From Phycisphaerales bacterium UBA2396 (GTDB taxonomy: Bacteria; Planctomycetota; Phycisphaerae; Phycisphaerales; UBA1924): 22,700 nt of DNA. A program made the position numbers and the translations under genes. Below the pieces are notes generated by a model. That model was not told the DNA's origin. It did no database searches and saw only the letters and a program-made list of their open reading frames with translations. The stretch's first letter is position 1. Every line of letters starts with the position of its first letter. Of the stretch, positions 8,434-16,736 are shown piece by piece. The stretch lies in the NCBI GenBank assembly GCA_002343325.1, contig DDSG01000171.1, positions 1 through 22,700 of the forward strand, in the 5' to 3' direction.

Positions 8434-9372
8434 TCAGCAGCCGGCCTCGAAGGCCGCCACGAACGCGTCAAAGTCGAAGAAGTCGACGAACCCGTCGCCG
8501 TCGAAGTCGGCCGTCTTGCCCGCGGGGCACGCGCTCGCGTCCTCGAAGCACGCGACGTACGCGTCGAAATCAAAGAAGTCGACAAACCCGTCGCCGTCGA
8601 AGTCGGCGTCGCAACCGGGGTCGCAATCGCCGGGGTTGGCCGAGCCCGGCGTGAGCACGAAGCCGTCAGCAAGGGCGATGTCGTTCGGGAAACCCGTCGT
8701 CTCGTTCGGATCGGCGATGTACGGCCCGGGCGACCCGCCGAAGACGTCGATCGAGTAGGTGTTGCCGCAGATCCGCAGGAACGAGTCGGGCGTGTACGCC
8801 AGCACCGGGTCGGGGTCGGGGGTCGAGATATCAATCCCGCCGAGCTGGACGGCGTACGTCAGATCGATACCCAGGTCCTCGCCCTCGATGTACGACACCG
8901 CGTTGATCACCTCGGTCCAAGGCGTGGAATCGAGGATGCCGTCCTTGTTCGCATCAAGATCAGAGCCGACCGTGCCGCTCCACCCGCGGACGAGCAGCCA
9001 GGTGTTCGCGCCGTTCTCGAGGTCGGGGCTGAAGTCCTGCACGCGGATCACCGTCTCGGCCTCCGGGGCGGGCTGAAGGACCGTCGGGCCGTCACGCCAC
9101 AGGAAGAGGCCGTTGGACCCGGTGGACCACCCTGTGAGATTCAGCGCCTGGTCGACCTGCCCGGCGTTGGTGTTGTCGCCGTCGATGATAATGAGCCAGA
9201 TCCCGTCAAGGCTGAAGTTGCCCGCGGCGGAGCGGAGCTCGATGAACTCCTGACCGTTGTCGGGGGAGCCCGGGGGATTGACGAACGCCTCGTTGATCCA
9301 CACCGGGGGCGTCGCCGCAGCCGAACCCGCGAGCACCACCAACGCCGCGCACATGGACAATGCCTTCTTCAT
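8434..9372 (-). CDS. Secreted protein with lamin-tail-like domain and duplicated dockerin-like module
   Basis: The 312-residue protein has a signal peptide (MKKALSMCAALVVLAGSAAA, cleavage before TPP). An N-terminal region resembling a lamin-tail domain follows (INEAFVNPPG, NGQEFIELRS), a beta-sandwich found on many bacterial surface proteins. The C-terminus carries two nearly identical EF-hand-like segments with DFDGDGFVDFFDFDA (about residues 257-271 and 289-303) and flanking Cys residues, resembling dockerin type I halves and typical of secreted planctomycete proteins. The aspartate spacing fits calcium binding. Nothing enzymatic is visible, so a surface, adhesion or assembly role is inferred. 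A GGAGGA Shine-Dalgarno (9379-9384) lies 6 bases before the ATG. It follows the pseudopilin-like gene on the same strand by 81 bases. Confidence 0.85.
   Translation of the reverse strand: MKKALSMCAALVVLAGSAAATPPVWINEAFVNPPGSPDNGQEFIELRSAAGNFSLDGIWLIIIDGDNTNAGQVDQALNLTGWSTGSNGLFLWRDGPTVLQPAPEAETVIRVQDFSPDLENGANTWLLVRGWSGTVGSDLDANKDGILDSTPWTEVINAVSYIEGEDLGIDLTYAVQLGGIDISTPDPDPVLAYTPDSFLRICGNTYSIDVFGGSPGPYIADPNETTGFPNDIALADGFVLTPGSANPGDCDPGCDADFDGDGFVDFFDFDAYVACFEDASACPAGKTADFDGDGFVDFFDFDAFVAAFEAGC
8446..8607 (-). repeat. Direct repeat encoding the two dockerin-like segments
   Basis: Two 66-base copies at 8446-8511 and 8542-8607, with a 96-base (32-codon) period, are nearly identical; the core CCCGTCGCCGTCGAAGTCGG is shared exactly. 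The repeat preserves frame and encodes the paired EF-hand-like segments, so it is an intragenic duplication, not a separate element. Confidence 0.85.
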
Positions 9373-9432
9373 GCCGAATCCTCCGTTCGTGCCCGACTCC
9401 CGCCGGGCCGACCTCTCTCAAACACAACCACC

Positions 9433-9452
9433 TCGGCCGCACGCGCGGCCGA
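9433..9452 (-). terminator. Possible terminator after the pseudopilin-like gene
   Basis: TCGGCCGC and GCGGCCGA form an 8-bp stem around a 4-base loop, one base beyond the stop codon of the 9454-10431 gene. On the minus strand it is followed by GGTGGTTGTGTTTGAG, which is T-containing but not a clean T-tract. It may only reduce read-through into the dockerin-like gene. Confidence 0.35.
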
Positions 9453-9453
9453 T

Positions 9454-10431
9454 TCACCAGTTCAGTCCTGTCCGAGCCAGCCACCCGCCGTAGACGCGAC
9501 CTTCGAGTTCGTCGTACTTGCGGTAGAAGAACGAGCCCTGCTGCACCTGTTCGCTCGCGTTGAACATTCCGTCGCGGATGACGTTGTCGCTGAAGAGCGC
9601 GACGTGCCCGTCGGCAAAGCCGATGTTGGCGTTCAGCCGATCGTGCGAGATCTCCGCGTCCTCGTTGTTGATCTTCGGCCCCCTGCCGTGCACCGGGCCC
9701 CAGTCATCAAACCTCTGCCGGCCGACGCTCGGGCGCCCGTTGCGGATGCCGACGTACGGGCCGTCGGTCAGCGTCTTGGCGCCCCACGACTCGAGCCCGT
9801 CGATGGTCACACGGTCGGCGCGGTCATCGTTCTGGATCGTCCCGTCGGCGAAGAGCGCCACCAGCGAGGGCGAGCCCGCCGCCACCAGGTACCGATCGTG
9901 CAGAGGCCCGAGCAGGTAGCGCACGTCCTTGACGTTCGGCGGCGGGGCCTCGGTCCGGGTGTCGGTGTGCGCCATCTGCCAGTTCTGCGCGTAGTTGGTG
10001 TTGAAGCCCTCGTCCACAAGCCGCTTCAGATCCGCCTGGGTGTACGGGCCCTGCCCGTCCGGGCGGTAAGCCCGCGAGCTGTTGATGCGGGCCTGGTTCA
10101 GCGTCTCGCTGAATCGAGCGGGGCTCCCCGGGCAGAGCAGTTTGCCGGGGTTGGCGTATCCGCCCACCAGCATGTCGGCAACCCAGCCGCGCGTCTCGAT
10201 CGGGCCATAACCCTCTTGCATCGAGTTGTCGAACGACCCGCTGCAGTAGAACCCTTTGTTGTCGAGGCTGTAGGCGAGCGAGGCCTTGGACAACTGCCCA
10301 AGGTTCGAGGCGCACGCGGATTGCTTCGCAAGATCCCGCGCCTTGCCCAGACTGGGGATCAACAGACTGATGAGCAGCGCGACGATCGCGATCACGACGA
10401 GAAGCTCGATCAGAGTAAAGCCACGACGCAT
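9454..10431 (-). CDS. Prepilin-type N-terminal methylation protein (pseudopilin-like, H-X9-DG type)
   Basis: The N-terminus MRRGFTLIELLVVIAIVALL is a class III prepilin signal: cleavage after Gly4, Phe5 methylated, Glu at mature position 5 (residue 9), followed by the hydrophobic assembly helix. The remaining roughly 290 residues are a globular domain with IGFADGHVALF near the C-terminus, the motif of the large H-X9-DG pseudopilin-like family expanded in planctomycetes. The protein would be processed by a prepilin peptidase and assembled by, or exported with, a type II secretion or type IV pilus system. Few enzymes of that system lie here; a GspE/PilB-like ATPase is 8 kb away. The start is unambiguous from the signal. 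A G-rich stretch precedes the ATG, a weak ribosome binding site at best. Confidence 0.88.
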   Translation of the reverse strand: MRRGFTLIELLVVIAIVALLISLLIPSLGKARDLAKQSACASNLGQLSKASLAYSLDNKGFYCSGSFDNSMQEGYGPIETRGWVADMLVGGYANPGKLLCPGSPARFSETLNQARINSSRAYRPDGQGPYTQADLKRLVDEGFNTNYAQNWQMAHTDTRTEAPPPNVKDVRYLLGPLHDRYLVAAGSPSLVALFADGTIQNDDRADRVTIDGLESWGAKTLTDGPYVGIRNGRPSVGRQRFDDWGPVHGRGPKINNEDAEISHDRLNANIGFADGHVALFSDNVIRDGMFNASEQVQQGSFFYRKYDELEGRVYGGWLARTGLNW

Positions 10432-10570
10432 CAGGACCCCCCGCCCCGACTGGGGCCGATTCGGGCGGCAGCAGGCTTTCGAACACGCGAGCGAACGTTA
10501 AACCAGGCCCTGTGCGAGCTTGGTTCGATTCGCGCAAAGGCTGCGTGAAGACCCGCCTCCGGACATCGGA

Positions 10571-11599
10571 TCAGGCGGGCCCGAGGACGGCCAGTCGTCG
10601 GGCGCACGCCGACGCCACCTCGTCGATAGTGATCCGCTCCATCAGTCGGCGGCCGGCCTGCTCGTTCTTGTGATCGAGCGGGTCATCGGGCGAGACATGC
10701 TGGATGACATCCGCGTCGCGTCGGTACGGGCCGACGAGATCAACCCGCGTCGGGCCGAAGAGCGCGACGCACGGGCGATCGAAGCCGACCGCCATGTGCA
10801 GCGCGGCCGAGTCGTTCGCGACCACCAGCGACGAGCGCTCGATGATCGCCATCAACCCGCCCACCGTCGTGCCCCCGATGCGATCAATGATGCGGGCGGG
10901 GTCCTGCTCCGCGGCGGCCAGCAGGGCCGAGCACTGCGCGCGCTCCGAGGCGGACCCGACCAGCACCACGCGCTGCACGCCCGCCTCGAAGAGTCGAGGA
11001 ATGAGCGCCGCGAAGCGCTCCTCGGGCCAGCGCTTCCCCTGCCACCTGCTCGTGGGCGCGATCACCGCGTACCGCGTGCCCGAGATTGATGCCTCCCGCT
11101 CCCAGGCTCTCGACTCGTCCGCGGGTGTGTACAGGCGCATGTCCCGGACGGGCGCGATCCCCGCGAGCCGCAGAACCTCCAGCATGCGCTCCACGCTGTG
11201 CATCTGAGAATCGACTGTGTGCTTCTCCGTCAGCCCCAGGTACCCCAGCTCGCGCGCGTTCGCCAGACCCACCCGGCGCGGAGCCCCCGTCGCCCACGCG
11301 AACAGCCCGCTGCGGGCCAGCCCCTGCACGTCGAAGACCATGTCATACCGGGCCCGGCGAAGCGAGCGCAGGAATTGCAGGGCGGCCCGGGGCGTGCGCA
11401 CGGACATCGACGATCGGTCGAAGGGCACCACGCCGCTGAGCATCGGGTGGGCGGCGACAGCCGGCGCGAACGGGCGATTGACGAGCCAGTCGATCGTCGC
11501 CCCCGGATAGGCCGCCCGGAGGCTGGCCAGCACGGGAACCGTCCGGCAGACGTCCCCCAGAGCGCTGGGCCTGATGAGAAGGATGCGGGGGCTGGGCAC
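10571..11599 (-). CDS. Glycosyltransferase family 9 (ADP-heptose:LPS heptosyltransferase-like)
   Basis: Family 9 glycosyltransferases add heptose to the inner core of lipopolysaccharide at the cytoplasmic face of the inner membrane. The 342-residue protein begins RILLIRPSALGDVCRTVPVL, the standard N-terminal motif. The C-terminal half has APTSRWQGKRWPEERF and NDSAALHMAVGFDRPCVALF, the nucleotide-sugar binding region. WaaF/WaaC-like is a fair description, but acceptor specificity cannot be told. I prefer the GTG at 11599, which places the family motif at the very N-terminus and has a TACCAT box 5 bases upstream. An ATG at 11665 would add 22 Pro/Arg-rich residues lacking family resemblance. It implies a Gram-negative-type outer membrane. 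Confidence 0.9.
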   Translation of the reverse strand: MPSPRILLIRPSALGDVCRTVPVLASLRAAYPGATIDWLVNRPFAPAVAAHPMLSGVVPFDRSSMSVRTPRAALQFLRSLRRARYDMVFDVQGLARSGLFAWATGAPRRVGLANARELGYLGLTEKHTVDSQMHSVERMLEVLRLAGIAPVRDMRLYTPADESRAWEREASISGTRYAVIAPTSRWQGKRWPEERFAALIPRLFEAGVQRVVLVGSASERAQCSALLAAAEQDPARIIDRIGGTTVGGLMAIIERSSLVVANDSAALHMAVGFDRPCVALFGPTRVDLVGPYRRDADVIQHVSPDDPLDHKNEQAGRRLMERITIDEVASACARRLAVLGPA

Positions 11600-11604
11600 G
11601 CCCG

Positions 11605-11610
11605 ATGGTA
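11605..11610 (-). promoter_or_regulatory. Putative -10 box (TACCAT) for leaderless glycosyltransferase mRNA
   Basis: TACCAT on the minus strand lies 5 bases ahead of the GTG at 11599 and matches TATAAT at four of six positions. No Shine-Dalgarno sequence is present. A second candidate, TATGGT at 11666 to 11661, would give a leader of about 55 bases. If either is used, the upstream ATG at 11665 is not the start. Confidence 0.35.
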
Positions 11611-11754
11611 CCCGGACCGAGCCAGGCCGATCCCGCCCGCGAAACCGGGGAGGGGGGTTTACCATACAAGGCTATCGCGGACGTCGATCCCTTCCGTGGG
11701 GGCGGCCGCACCCCGCTCGGTCACCATCCGGGCGGCACAGAGAAAGGGCTCCCG

Positions 11755-13680
11755 ATGTCGCTGATCCGTCGTCGTCTTGGTGTGGTAGGTCTGGCTCTGG
11801 TCACCTGCGCGGGCTCGGCCCTGGCGGCGTGGTCCCAGCCCGATCAAAACAAGCCCCAGACCGTGCTCTTTGTTGAGCACCGCGGGCTGGGCGTGCTGGG
11901 CAGCGACCCCCGCGACGCCGGGCTTCGCCGTGCTGTCGAGATGATCCCCGCCCGAATCTCCGAGCTCAGAGAGGAGATTCCCGACATGCCCCCGGAGGCG
12001 GTCACTCTGCTCGACATGGCCCCCAAGATGCTCTCCCGCCCCGCCAAACTGGCGGTGGCGTACGTTCCCGGCGAGCCGACCGGCGGGTTCTTCAGCTACG
12101 GCATCCTGCTGTCGATCGAGGCGGCGAGCGAGGCCGAGGCGATCCGCAACCACGAACGAATCAAGGGCCTGCTCAAGTCGGGCGACGCCCCGACGGAAGC
12201 CTCCAAGCGCATCGAGGGCTTCACGGAAGTCCTCGTTCCGCCGCCGGGCAAGCTGGCCTTCGGTGTGCGCAAGAGCGGAGACGCCTGGCGCAACGAGGTG
12301 GCCTACGGCACGATGCCGACCAACATGGATTCCCTGCTCGCCTCGCCCGAGGGGCTGATTCCCAACTCAACCACCTTCATGAGCGGGACCATGGACTTCG
12401 CCGCGCTGACCCCCGCCGAGCGGATGATCCTCACCGTGGGCGGCGGCAACGCCGAGCCCGTCCGTGACGTCGCCGTGCAAATGCGCAAGCGGGGGCTCCT
12501 GGGCAACGACGCGATGAAGCTCGGCTTCGAAATGGGCATGACCGAATCCGCGATGGTCTCGACGATGACCTTCCGCGGCGCGGGCAAGTACAAGAAGGCC
12601 CTCTACCTGCCCACAGAGCCCCTCAAGCCCGAGGAAGTGCGCGTGCTCCCCGCCGACACGGTCTACGGCAGCATCTCGCGCGGCGACCTCTCGCAGGTCC
12701 GCGACGCGATCGACGAGGCCCTCAAGGCCGGGGGCGAGGAGGCCACGGGCGTCCTCGACATGTTCAAGGAGATGACCGGCGTCGACCTTCGCGCCGACCT
12801 GATCGACACGCTCGGCGGCGCGTACGGCTATTACATGTCCGACTCGACGGGCGGCGGCGGGCTCGGCTCGCTGATCTACTTCATGCAGATCCGCGAGAAG
12901 GACCGCTTCCTCGCCGCGCACGCCAAGCTCGTCGCCCGCGGGAACGAAATGCTCGAACAGGCGATGGCCGAGGCGCCAGCCAACTACGTCAAGATCACGG
13001 GCTGGAAGGACGGGGCGATTCAGCTCAACACCCTCCGATTCAACGGGCTGCCCGTGCCGATGGAATTCACCTACGCCGTCGCCGGCAACTGGCTCGTCGT
13101 GGGCCTGACGCCTCAGGCCACCCTCGCCGCCGCTCGCCAGGCCGAAGGACGCGGCGACGCTGGGCTGGGCTCCATCCCGGCCGTCGCCGAGGCGCTCCGC
13201 GGGGGCGACGCCGTCTCCGTCGGATACAGCAACGCCTCGCGGCTCGTGCGCGACGGTTACACACTGCTCTCGATGGCTGGCTCCGCACTCGCCAACGGCG
13301 TGCGCTCGCCCACGGATCCCGCCCGCGACCCGGGGCTCGTTGTCCCGCTGCCCTCTGAGCTCGCCGCCTCGGCCCGTCCCAGCGTTTCCGTCTCTCGCTG
13401 GAACGGCGAGGACTTCGTCATGTCCTCCACGGGTGATCGTTCCGTCGTCGTGACGCTCGGCACGCTCTCGGGCATGGGCGAGAAGGTGATGCCTCTCGTC
13501 GGCGGCGTCGCGATGTTCACCGCGATCCAGCAGCAGGGCGGGCTCGGCGCCCGGATCGATCCTATCGCCAGGGTCCTGGCCGCGATCGAGCCCTGGTGGC
13601 TTGCTCCCGGCCCGGGCCGCGTCGCGGTGCTCGCTCACTCCTCTCGCTCGCTTCCGATCGCACTTCCTTCGCTCGACTGA
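11755..13680 (+). CDS. Secreted protein of unknown function (641 residues)
   Basis: I do not recognise this family with confidence. A signal peptide (RRRLGVVGLALVTCAGSALA) predicts export. The mature protein opens with QTVLFVEHRGLGVLG and contains long helical and mixed stretches, with no catalytic motif, lipobox or further membrane segment that I can see. The overall style, with residues such as PAKLAVAYVPGE and repeated Gly-rich turns, resembles DUF3352-type extracytoplasmic proteins, but that is a weak impression. The ATG at 11755 is chosen for the signal peptide and an AAAGGG at 11743-11748, a modest Shine-Dalgarno. The stop codon directly abuts the start of the pseudouridine synthase gene, so the two are probably translated from one mRNA. 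Confidence 0.75.
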   Translation: MSLIRRRLGVVGLALVTCAGSALAAWSQPDQNKPQTVLFVEHRGLGVLGSDPRDAGLRRAVEMIPARISELREEIPDMPPEAVTLLDMAPKMLSRPAKLAVAYVPGEPTGGFFSYGILLSIEAASEAEAIRNHERIKGLLKSGDAPTEASKRIEGFTEVLVPPPGKLAFGVRKSGDAWRNEVAYGTMPTNMDSLLASPEGLIPNSTTFMSGTMDFAALTPAERMILTVGGGNAEPVRDVAVQMRKRGLLGNDAMKLGFEMGMTESAMVSTMTFRGAGKYKKALYLPTEPLKPEEVRVLPADTVYGSISRGDLSQVRDAIDEALKAGGEEATGVLDMFKEMTGVDLRADLIDTLGGAYGYYMSDSTGGGGLGSLIYFMQIREKDRFLAAHAKLVARGNEMLEQAMAEAPANYVKITGWKDGAIQLNTLRFNGLPVPMEFTYAVAGNWLVVGLTPQATLAAARQAEGRGDAGLGSIPAVAEALRGGDAVSVGYSNASRLVRDGYTLLSMAGSALANGVRSPTDPARDPGLVVPLPSELAASARPSVSVSRWNGEDFVMSSTGDRSVVVTLGTLSGMGEKVMPLVGGVAMFTAIQQQGGLGARIDPIARVLAAIEPWWLAPGPGRVAVLAHSSRSLPIALPSLD

Positions 13681-14349
13681 ATGCCCGAGATCCCCGACGG
13701 AATCTCCATCATCCTCCTCACCGGCCGGTTTGTCGTCGTTGACAAGCCGGCCGGCTTGCTCTCCGTGCCCGGCAAGGGCGAGGCCAACCAGGACTGCGTC
13801 GCTCGGCGGGTCGCCCGCGCATTCCCGCAGGCGACCGGACCGCTGATCGTCCACAGGCTCGACATGGCGACCTCCGGCCTGCTCGTGCTTGCCCTCGACC
13901 CCGACGCCCACCGCTCGCTCTCGATGGCCTTCGAAAGGCGGGCGGTCTCCAAGCGGTACGAAACCCTCGTCTCGGGCGATCTCTCAACCCTCGGCACCGC
14001 GGGCGAAGTCGACCTGCCCATCCGCACCGACATTTCTCGTCGCCCGCTTCAGATCGTCGACGATGTCCACGGCAAGCCCTCTCAGACCCGCTGGCGACTC
14101 ATGGGGGTCGAGCACGGCCCCACAGGGCCGAGATCACGCGTCGAGTTCGAGCCGATCACCGGACGGACGCATCAGCTTCGGCTGCACAGCGCGACCCCAC
14201 AGCCTCGCGGGCTGGGGTGCCCGATCGTGGGCGATGATCTGTACGGGGGCGAGCCGGCTGCACGCCTCATGCTGCACGCGAGGGAACTGAGCTTCCCGCA
14301 TCCCGACGGCGGCGACGACATCCTTGCGCGAAGCCCCACGCCCTTTTGA
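13681..14349 (+). CDS. RluA-family RNA pseudouridine synthase
   Basis: RluA-family enzymes isomerise uridine to pseudouridine in rRNA or tRNA. The 222-residue protein is essentially the catalytic domain: VVVDKPAGLLSVPG near the N-terminus, HRLDMATSGLLVLALD with catalytic Asp61, and ITGRTHQLRLH in the C-terminal half. There is no S4 RNA-binding domain, as in the short RluA/RluE-like and TruC-like members, so the target position cannot be inferred. The ATG follows the TGA of the upstream gene with no spacer (TGAATG), which argues for translational coupling since no independent Shine-Dalgarno is seen. It converges with rpiA, the two stop codons being 11 bases apart. Confidence 0.92.
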   Translation: MPEIPDGISIILLTGRFVVVDKPAGLLSVPGKGEANQDCVARRVARAFPQATGPLIVHRLDMATSGLLVLALDPDAHRSLSMAFERRAVSKRYETLVSGDLSTLGTAGEVDLPIRTDISRRPLQIVDDVHGKPSQTRWRLMGVEHGPTGPRSRVEFEPITGRTHQLRLHSATPQPRGLGCPIVGDDLYGGEPAARLMLHARELSFPHPDGGDDILARSPTPF

Positions 14350-14360
14350 TCCTGCCGGGT

Positions 14361-15059
14361 TCAGGGAACGGCTGCGGGGGTCATCCGCGTGATGCCCTCC
14401 GCTGTCTCAACCAGAACCTCGTCGGCCTCGTCGAGGAACAGGCCGTGGTCAAGGACGCCGGGCGTGCTGTCGAGCTCGGCGGCGAGCTTTTCCACGTCCA
14501 CGCCGTCGCCCAGCGTGCAATCGAGGATGAGGCTGGCGTTGTCGGTCAGGAAAAGCTGCCCATCGAGCGTGCGCCGGACGACGCCGTTGAGCCCGAAGTT
14601 GGCGAGCTTGTCGCGCACGCTGGCGAGCCCGAAGGCCATGACCGCGATGGGCAGGGGGCTGCGTGCGCCGAGGCGATCGACGAGCTTGTCCTCGCCGACC
14701 AGGAAGATGTTCCGCGTAGAGGCGTGGGCGACGATGCGTTCGCGGACGAGCGCGCCGCCCTTGCCCTTGATCATGCGGAGGCGAGGATCGACCTCGTCGG
14801 CGCCGTCGAAGAGGTAATCCACCCGCTCGACCATGGCAAAGTCGATGATCGGGATCATGTACGCCCGGGCAAGCGTCTCGGACGCGTGGCTCGTCGGGAC
14901 GCAGTGGATCTGCAGCCCCTCCTCGCGGACGCGGCGGGCCAAGGCGAGAATCCCGCGGGCCGCCGTTCGCCCGGTGCCCAGCCCGACGATCATGCCGGTC
15001 TGAACCTCGGCGACAGCGGCCTCGCCCAGCAGGTCACGCGGTGTGCTTTCGTCTGCCAA
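14361..15059 (-). CDS. rpiA: Ribose-5-phosphate isomerase A
   Basis: RpiA interconverts ribose 5-phosphate and ribulose 5-phosphate in the pentose phosphate pathway. Seen: the phosphate-binding IVGLGTGRTA near the N-terminus, FDGADEVDP (catalytic acidic residues) and MIKGKGGALVRERIV, followed by a C-terminal LDCTLGDGVDVEKL. Compared with the usual VGxGTGST and KGGGGAL, one Ser is Arg and one Gly is Lys, but the motifs are otherwise kept. I chose the TTG at 15059 (232 residues): it gives the normal distance to the GTG motif, and GAGGG lies about 9 bases upstream. The ATG at 15131 (256 residues) would add 24 residues with many A/T third positions, unlike the rest of the gene. It lies downstream of the aldehyde dehydrogenase on the same strand. 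Confidence 0.9.
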   Translation of the reverse strand: MADESTPRDLLGEAAVAEVQTGMIVGLGTGRTAARGILALARRVREEGLQIHCVPTSHASETLARAYMIPIIDFAMVERVDYLFDGADEVDPRLRMIKGKGGALVRERIVAHASTRNIFLVGEDKLVDRLGARSPLPIAVMAFGLASVRDKLANFGLNGVVRRTLDGQLFLTDNASLILDCTLGDGVDVEKLAAELDSTPGVLDHGLFLDEADEVLVETAEGITRMTPAAVP

Positions 15060-15201
15060 GGGAAATGCCCTCGTAATTCGGTCTGCCGGGTCGCCTCGCC
15101 CGGGGAATGGTCTGCTCGGATCCTGCAACATCTCTCGGCTCGCTCCAGGGCTCGTTGGTCGGCGGCCACCATCCGCCTGCCTCGGGTCCCCGTCCGTTCT
15201 A

Positions 15202-16731
15202 TCACCCGAACTGTATCCCCTGAGCCAGCCGGACCGCCGACCCATAGTTGATGGTAGACGTCTGGCGACGCATGTACGCCTTCCACGAGTCGCTGCCGCT
15301 CTCCCGGCCCCCGCCGGTCTCTTTTTCACCCCCGAACGCGCCCCCGATCTCGGCCCCGCTCGTCCCCAGGTTGACGTTGGCGATTCCGCAGTCGCTGCCC
15401 GCTCCCGTCGGGGCGAGGAACCGCTCCGCGGCACGAAGGCTGTCGGTGAAGATCGCCGAACTCAGACCCTGCGCCACGCTGTTGTTCAGCGCGATCGCTT
15501 CCTCGAGCGTGCGGTACGTGAACACGTACAGAATCGGCGCGAACGTCTCCTCGCGGGCGACCGGCAGGTTGTTATCGGCCGGCGCGCGGATGATCGCCGG
15601 AACCACAAAGTTCCCGCCACGCGCGTGACGCGTCCCACCCGTCAGCAGCGTGCCCGCCTGCGACACCGCCGAGGCGACAGCCGACTCGAACGCCCGCACC
15701 GAGGTTTGGTTGATCAACGGGCCGACCAGTGTCGAGGGGTCGGTCGGATCCCCCACGCGGATCGTGCTGTACGCCTTGATCAGCCGGCGGACAACCTCGT
15801 CGGCGATCGACTCGTGAAGGATCAGGCGGCGGGTCGTGGTGCAGCGCTGCCCGGCCGTGCCGACCGCTCCGAACACGATCGACGGGATCGCCACCGACAG
15901 GTCGGCCGTCGGATCCACGATGATCGCGTTGTTCCCGCCCAGCTCGAGCAGGCACCGGCCCAGCCGCTCCGCCACGATCGCGCCCACACGCCGGCCCATG
16001 CGGCACGAGCCCGTCGCGCTGATCAACGGCAGGCGGGGATCCCGGACGAGCGGCTCGGCGACGTCGGTGTCGGTGCCCACCACCAGCGTGAACAGATCCG
16101 GATGCCCGTGCCGCGCCGCCACACGCGAAGCGATCGCATTGGTCGCCAGCGCGGTGAGCGGAGCCAGCAGGCTCGGCTTCCACACCGTGGTGTCCCCGCA
16201 GACCGCCGCGAGCATCGCGTTCCACCCCCACACCGCGTTGGGAAAGTTGAACGCGGTGATCACGCCGATGGGGCCCAGCGGCAGCCACTGCTCGTACATC
16301 TTGTGCTCGGCACGCTCGCTCGGAAAGACCGAGCCGGGCAACTGCCGCGAGAGCCCAACGGCAAAGTCGGCGATGTCGATCGTCTCCTGAACCTCGCCCA
16401 GACCCTCCTGAAGGATCTTGCCCACTTCGAGCGACACGAGCGTGCCCAAAGGCTGCTTCAGAGCTCGGAAGGCGTCCCCCATCTCGCGGACGATCTGCCC
16501 ACGCTGCGGCGCGGGAACCTCTCGCCAACGCAGGAACGCGGCGTGGGACCTGGCGATGGCGCTGTCGGCGGACGAACGCGAATCAAGCCGGACCCCAGCG
16601 AGCGAGGTGCCCGTGGCCGGATTCTCGCTGAAAACCACCGAGCCGTCCGGGCTGACACCGGGCGGACCGTCAGAGAGCACCAGTCGAGGATCGTGGAGAA
16701 CTCCCAGAGCGTCGAGCACGTCGCGGATCAT
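15202..16731 (-). CDS. Aldehyde dehydrogenase, ALDH7 type (aminoadipate-semialdehyde / P6C dehydrogenase-like)
   Basis: ALDH7 enzymes oxidise alpha-aminoadipate semialdehyde (in equilibrium with piperideine-6-carboxylate) to aminoadipate with NAD, a step in lysine breakdown, and can detoxify other aldehydes. The 509-residue protein has AFNFPNAVWGWN (catalytic Asn162), LLELGGNNAIIV (Glu263) and GTAGQRCTTTRRL with nucleophile Cys297. The C-terminal GIANVNLGTSGAEIGGAFGG and KETGGGRESGSDSWKAYMRR are characteristic of the antiquitin branch. Length is normal. The ATG at 16731 has no Shine-Dalgarno but a TACGCT box 5 bases upstream. No other lysine-catabolism gene is present in the window, so substrate assignment rests on family only. 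Confidence 0.92.
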   Translation of the reverse strand: MIRDVLDALGVLHDPRLVLSDGPPGVSPDGSVVFSENPATGTSLAGVRLDSRSSADSAIARSHAAFLRWREVPAPQRGQIVREMGDAFRALKQPLGTLVSLEVGKILQEGLGEVQETIDIADFAVGLSRQLPGSVFPSERAEHKMYEQWLPLGPIGVITAFNFPNAVWGWNAMLAAVCGDTTVWKPSLLAPLTALATNAIASRVAARHGHPDLFTLVVGTDTDVAEPLVRDPRLPLISATGSCRMGRRVGAIVAERLGRCLLELGGNNAIIVDPTADLSVAIPSIVFGAVGTAGQRCTTTRRLILHESIADEVVRRLIKAYSTIRVGDPTDPSTLVGPLINQTSVRAFESAVASAVSQAGTLLTGGTRHARGGNFVVPAIIRAPADNNLPVAREETFAPILYVFTYRTLEEAIALNNSVAQGLSSAIFTDSLRAAERFLAPTGAGSDCGIANVNLGTSGAEIGGAFGGEKETGGGRESGSDSWKAYMRRQTSTINYGSAVRLAQGIQFG

Positions 16732-16736
16732 GCGCG

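Noticed and set aside
8446..8607. Direct repeat resembling a small CRISPR array or tandem repeat element
   Set aside because: Only two copies, in frame within a coding region, encoding EF-hand-like segments; no spacer-repeat pattern and no cas genes.
10499..10523. Imperfect inverted repeat AACCAGGC/GCTTGGTT downstream of the glycosyltransferase gene as a terminator
   Set aside because: Short stem with a wobble, a 9-base loop and no T-tract; too weak to call.
8026..10548. Plus-strand frame spanning the dockerin-like and pseudopilin-like genes
   Set aside because: It runs across the strong hairpin at 8369-8400 and is antisense to two genes with clear signal sequences and motifs.
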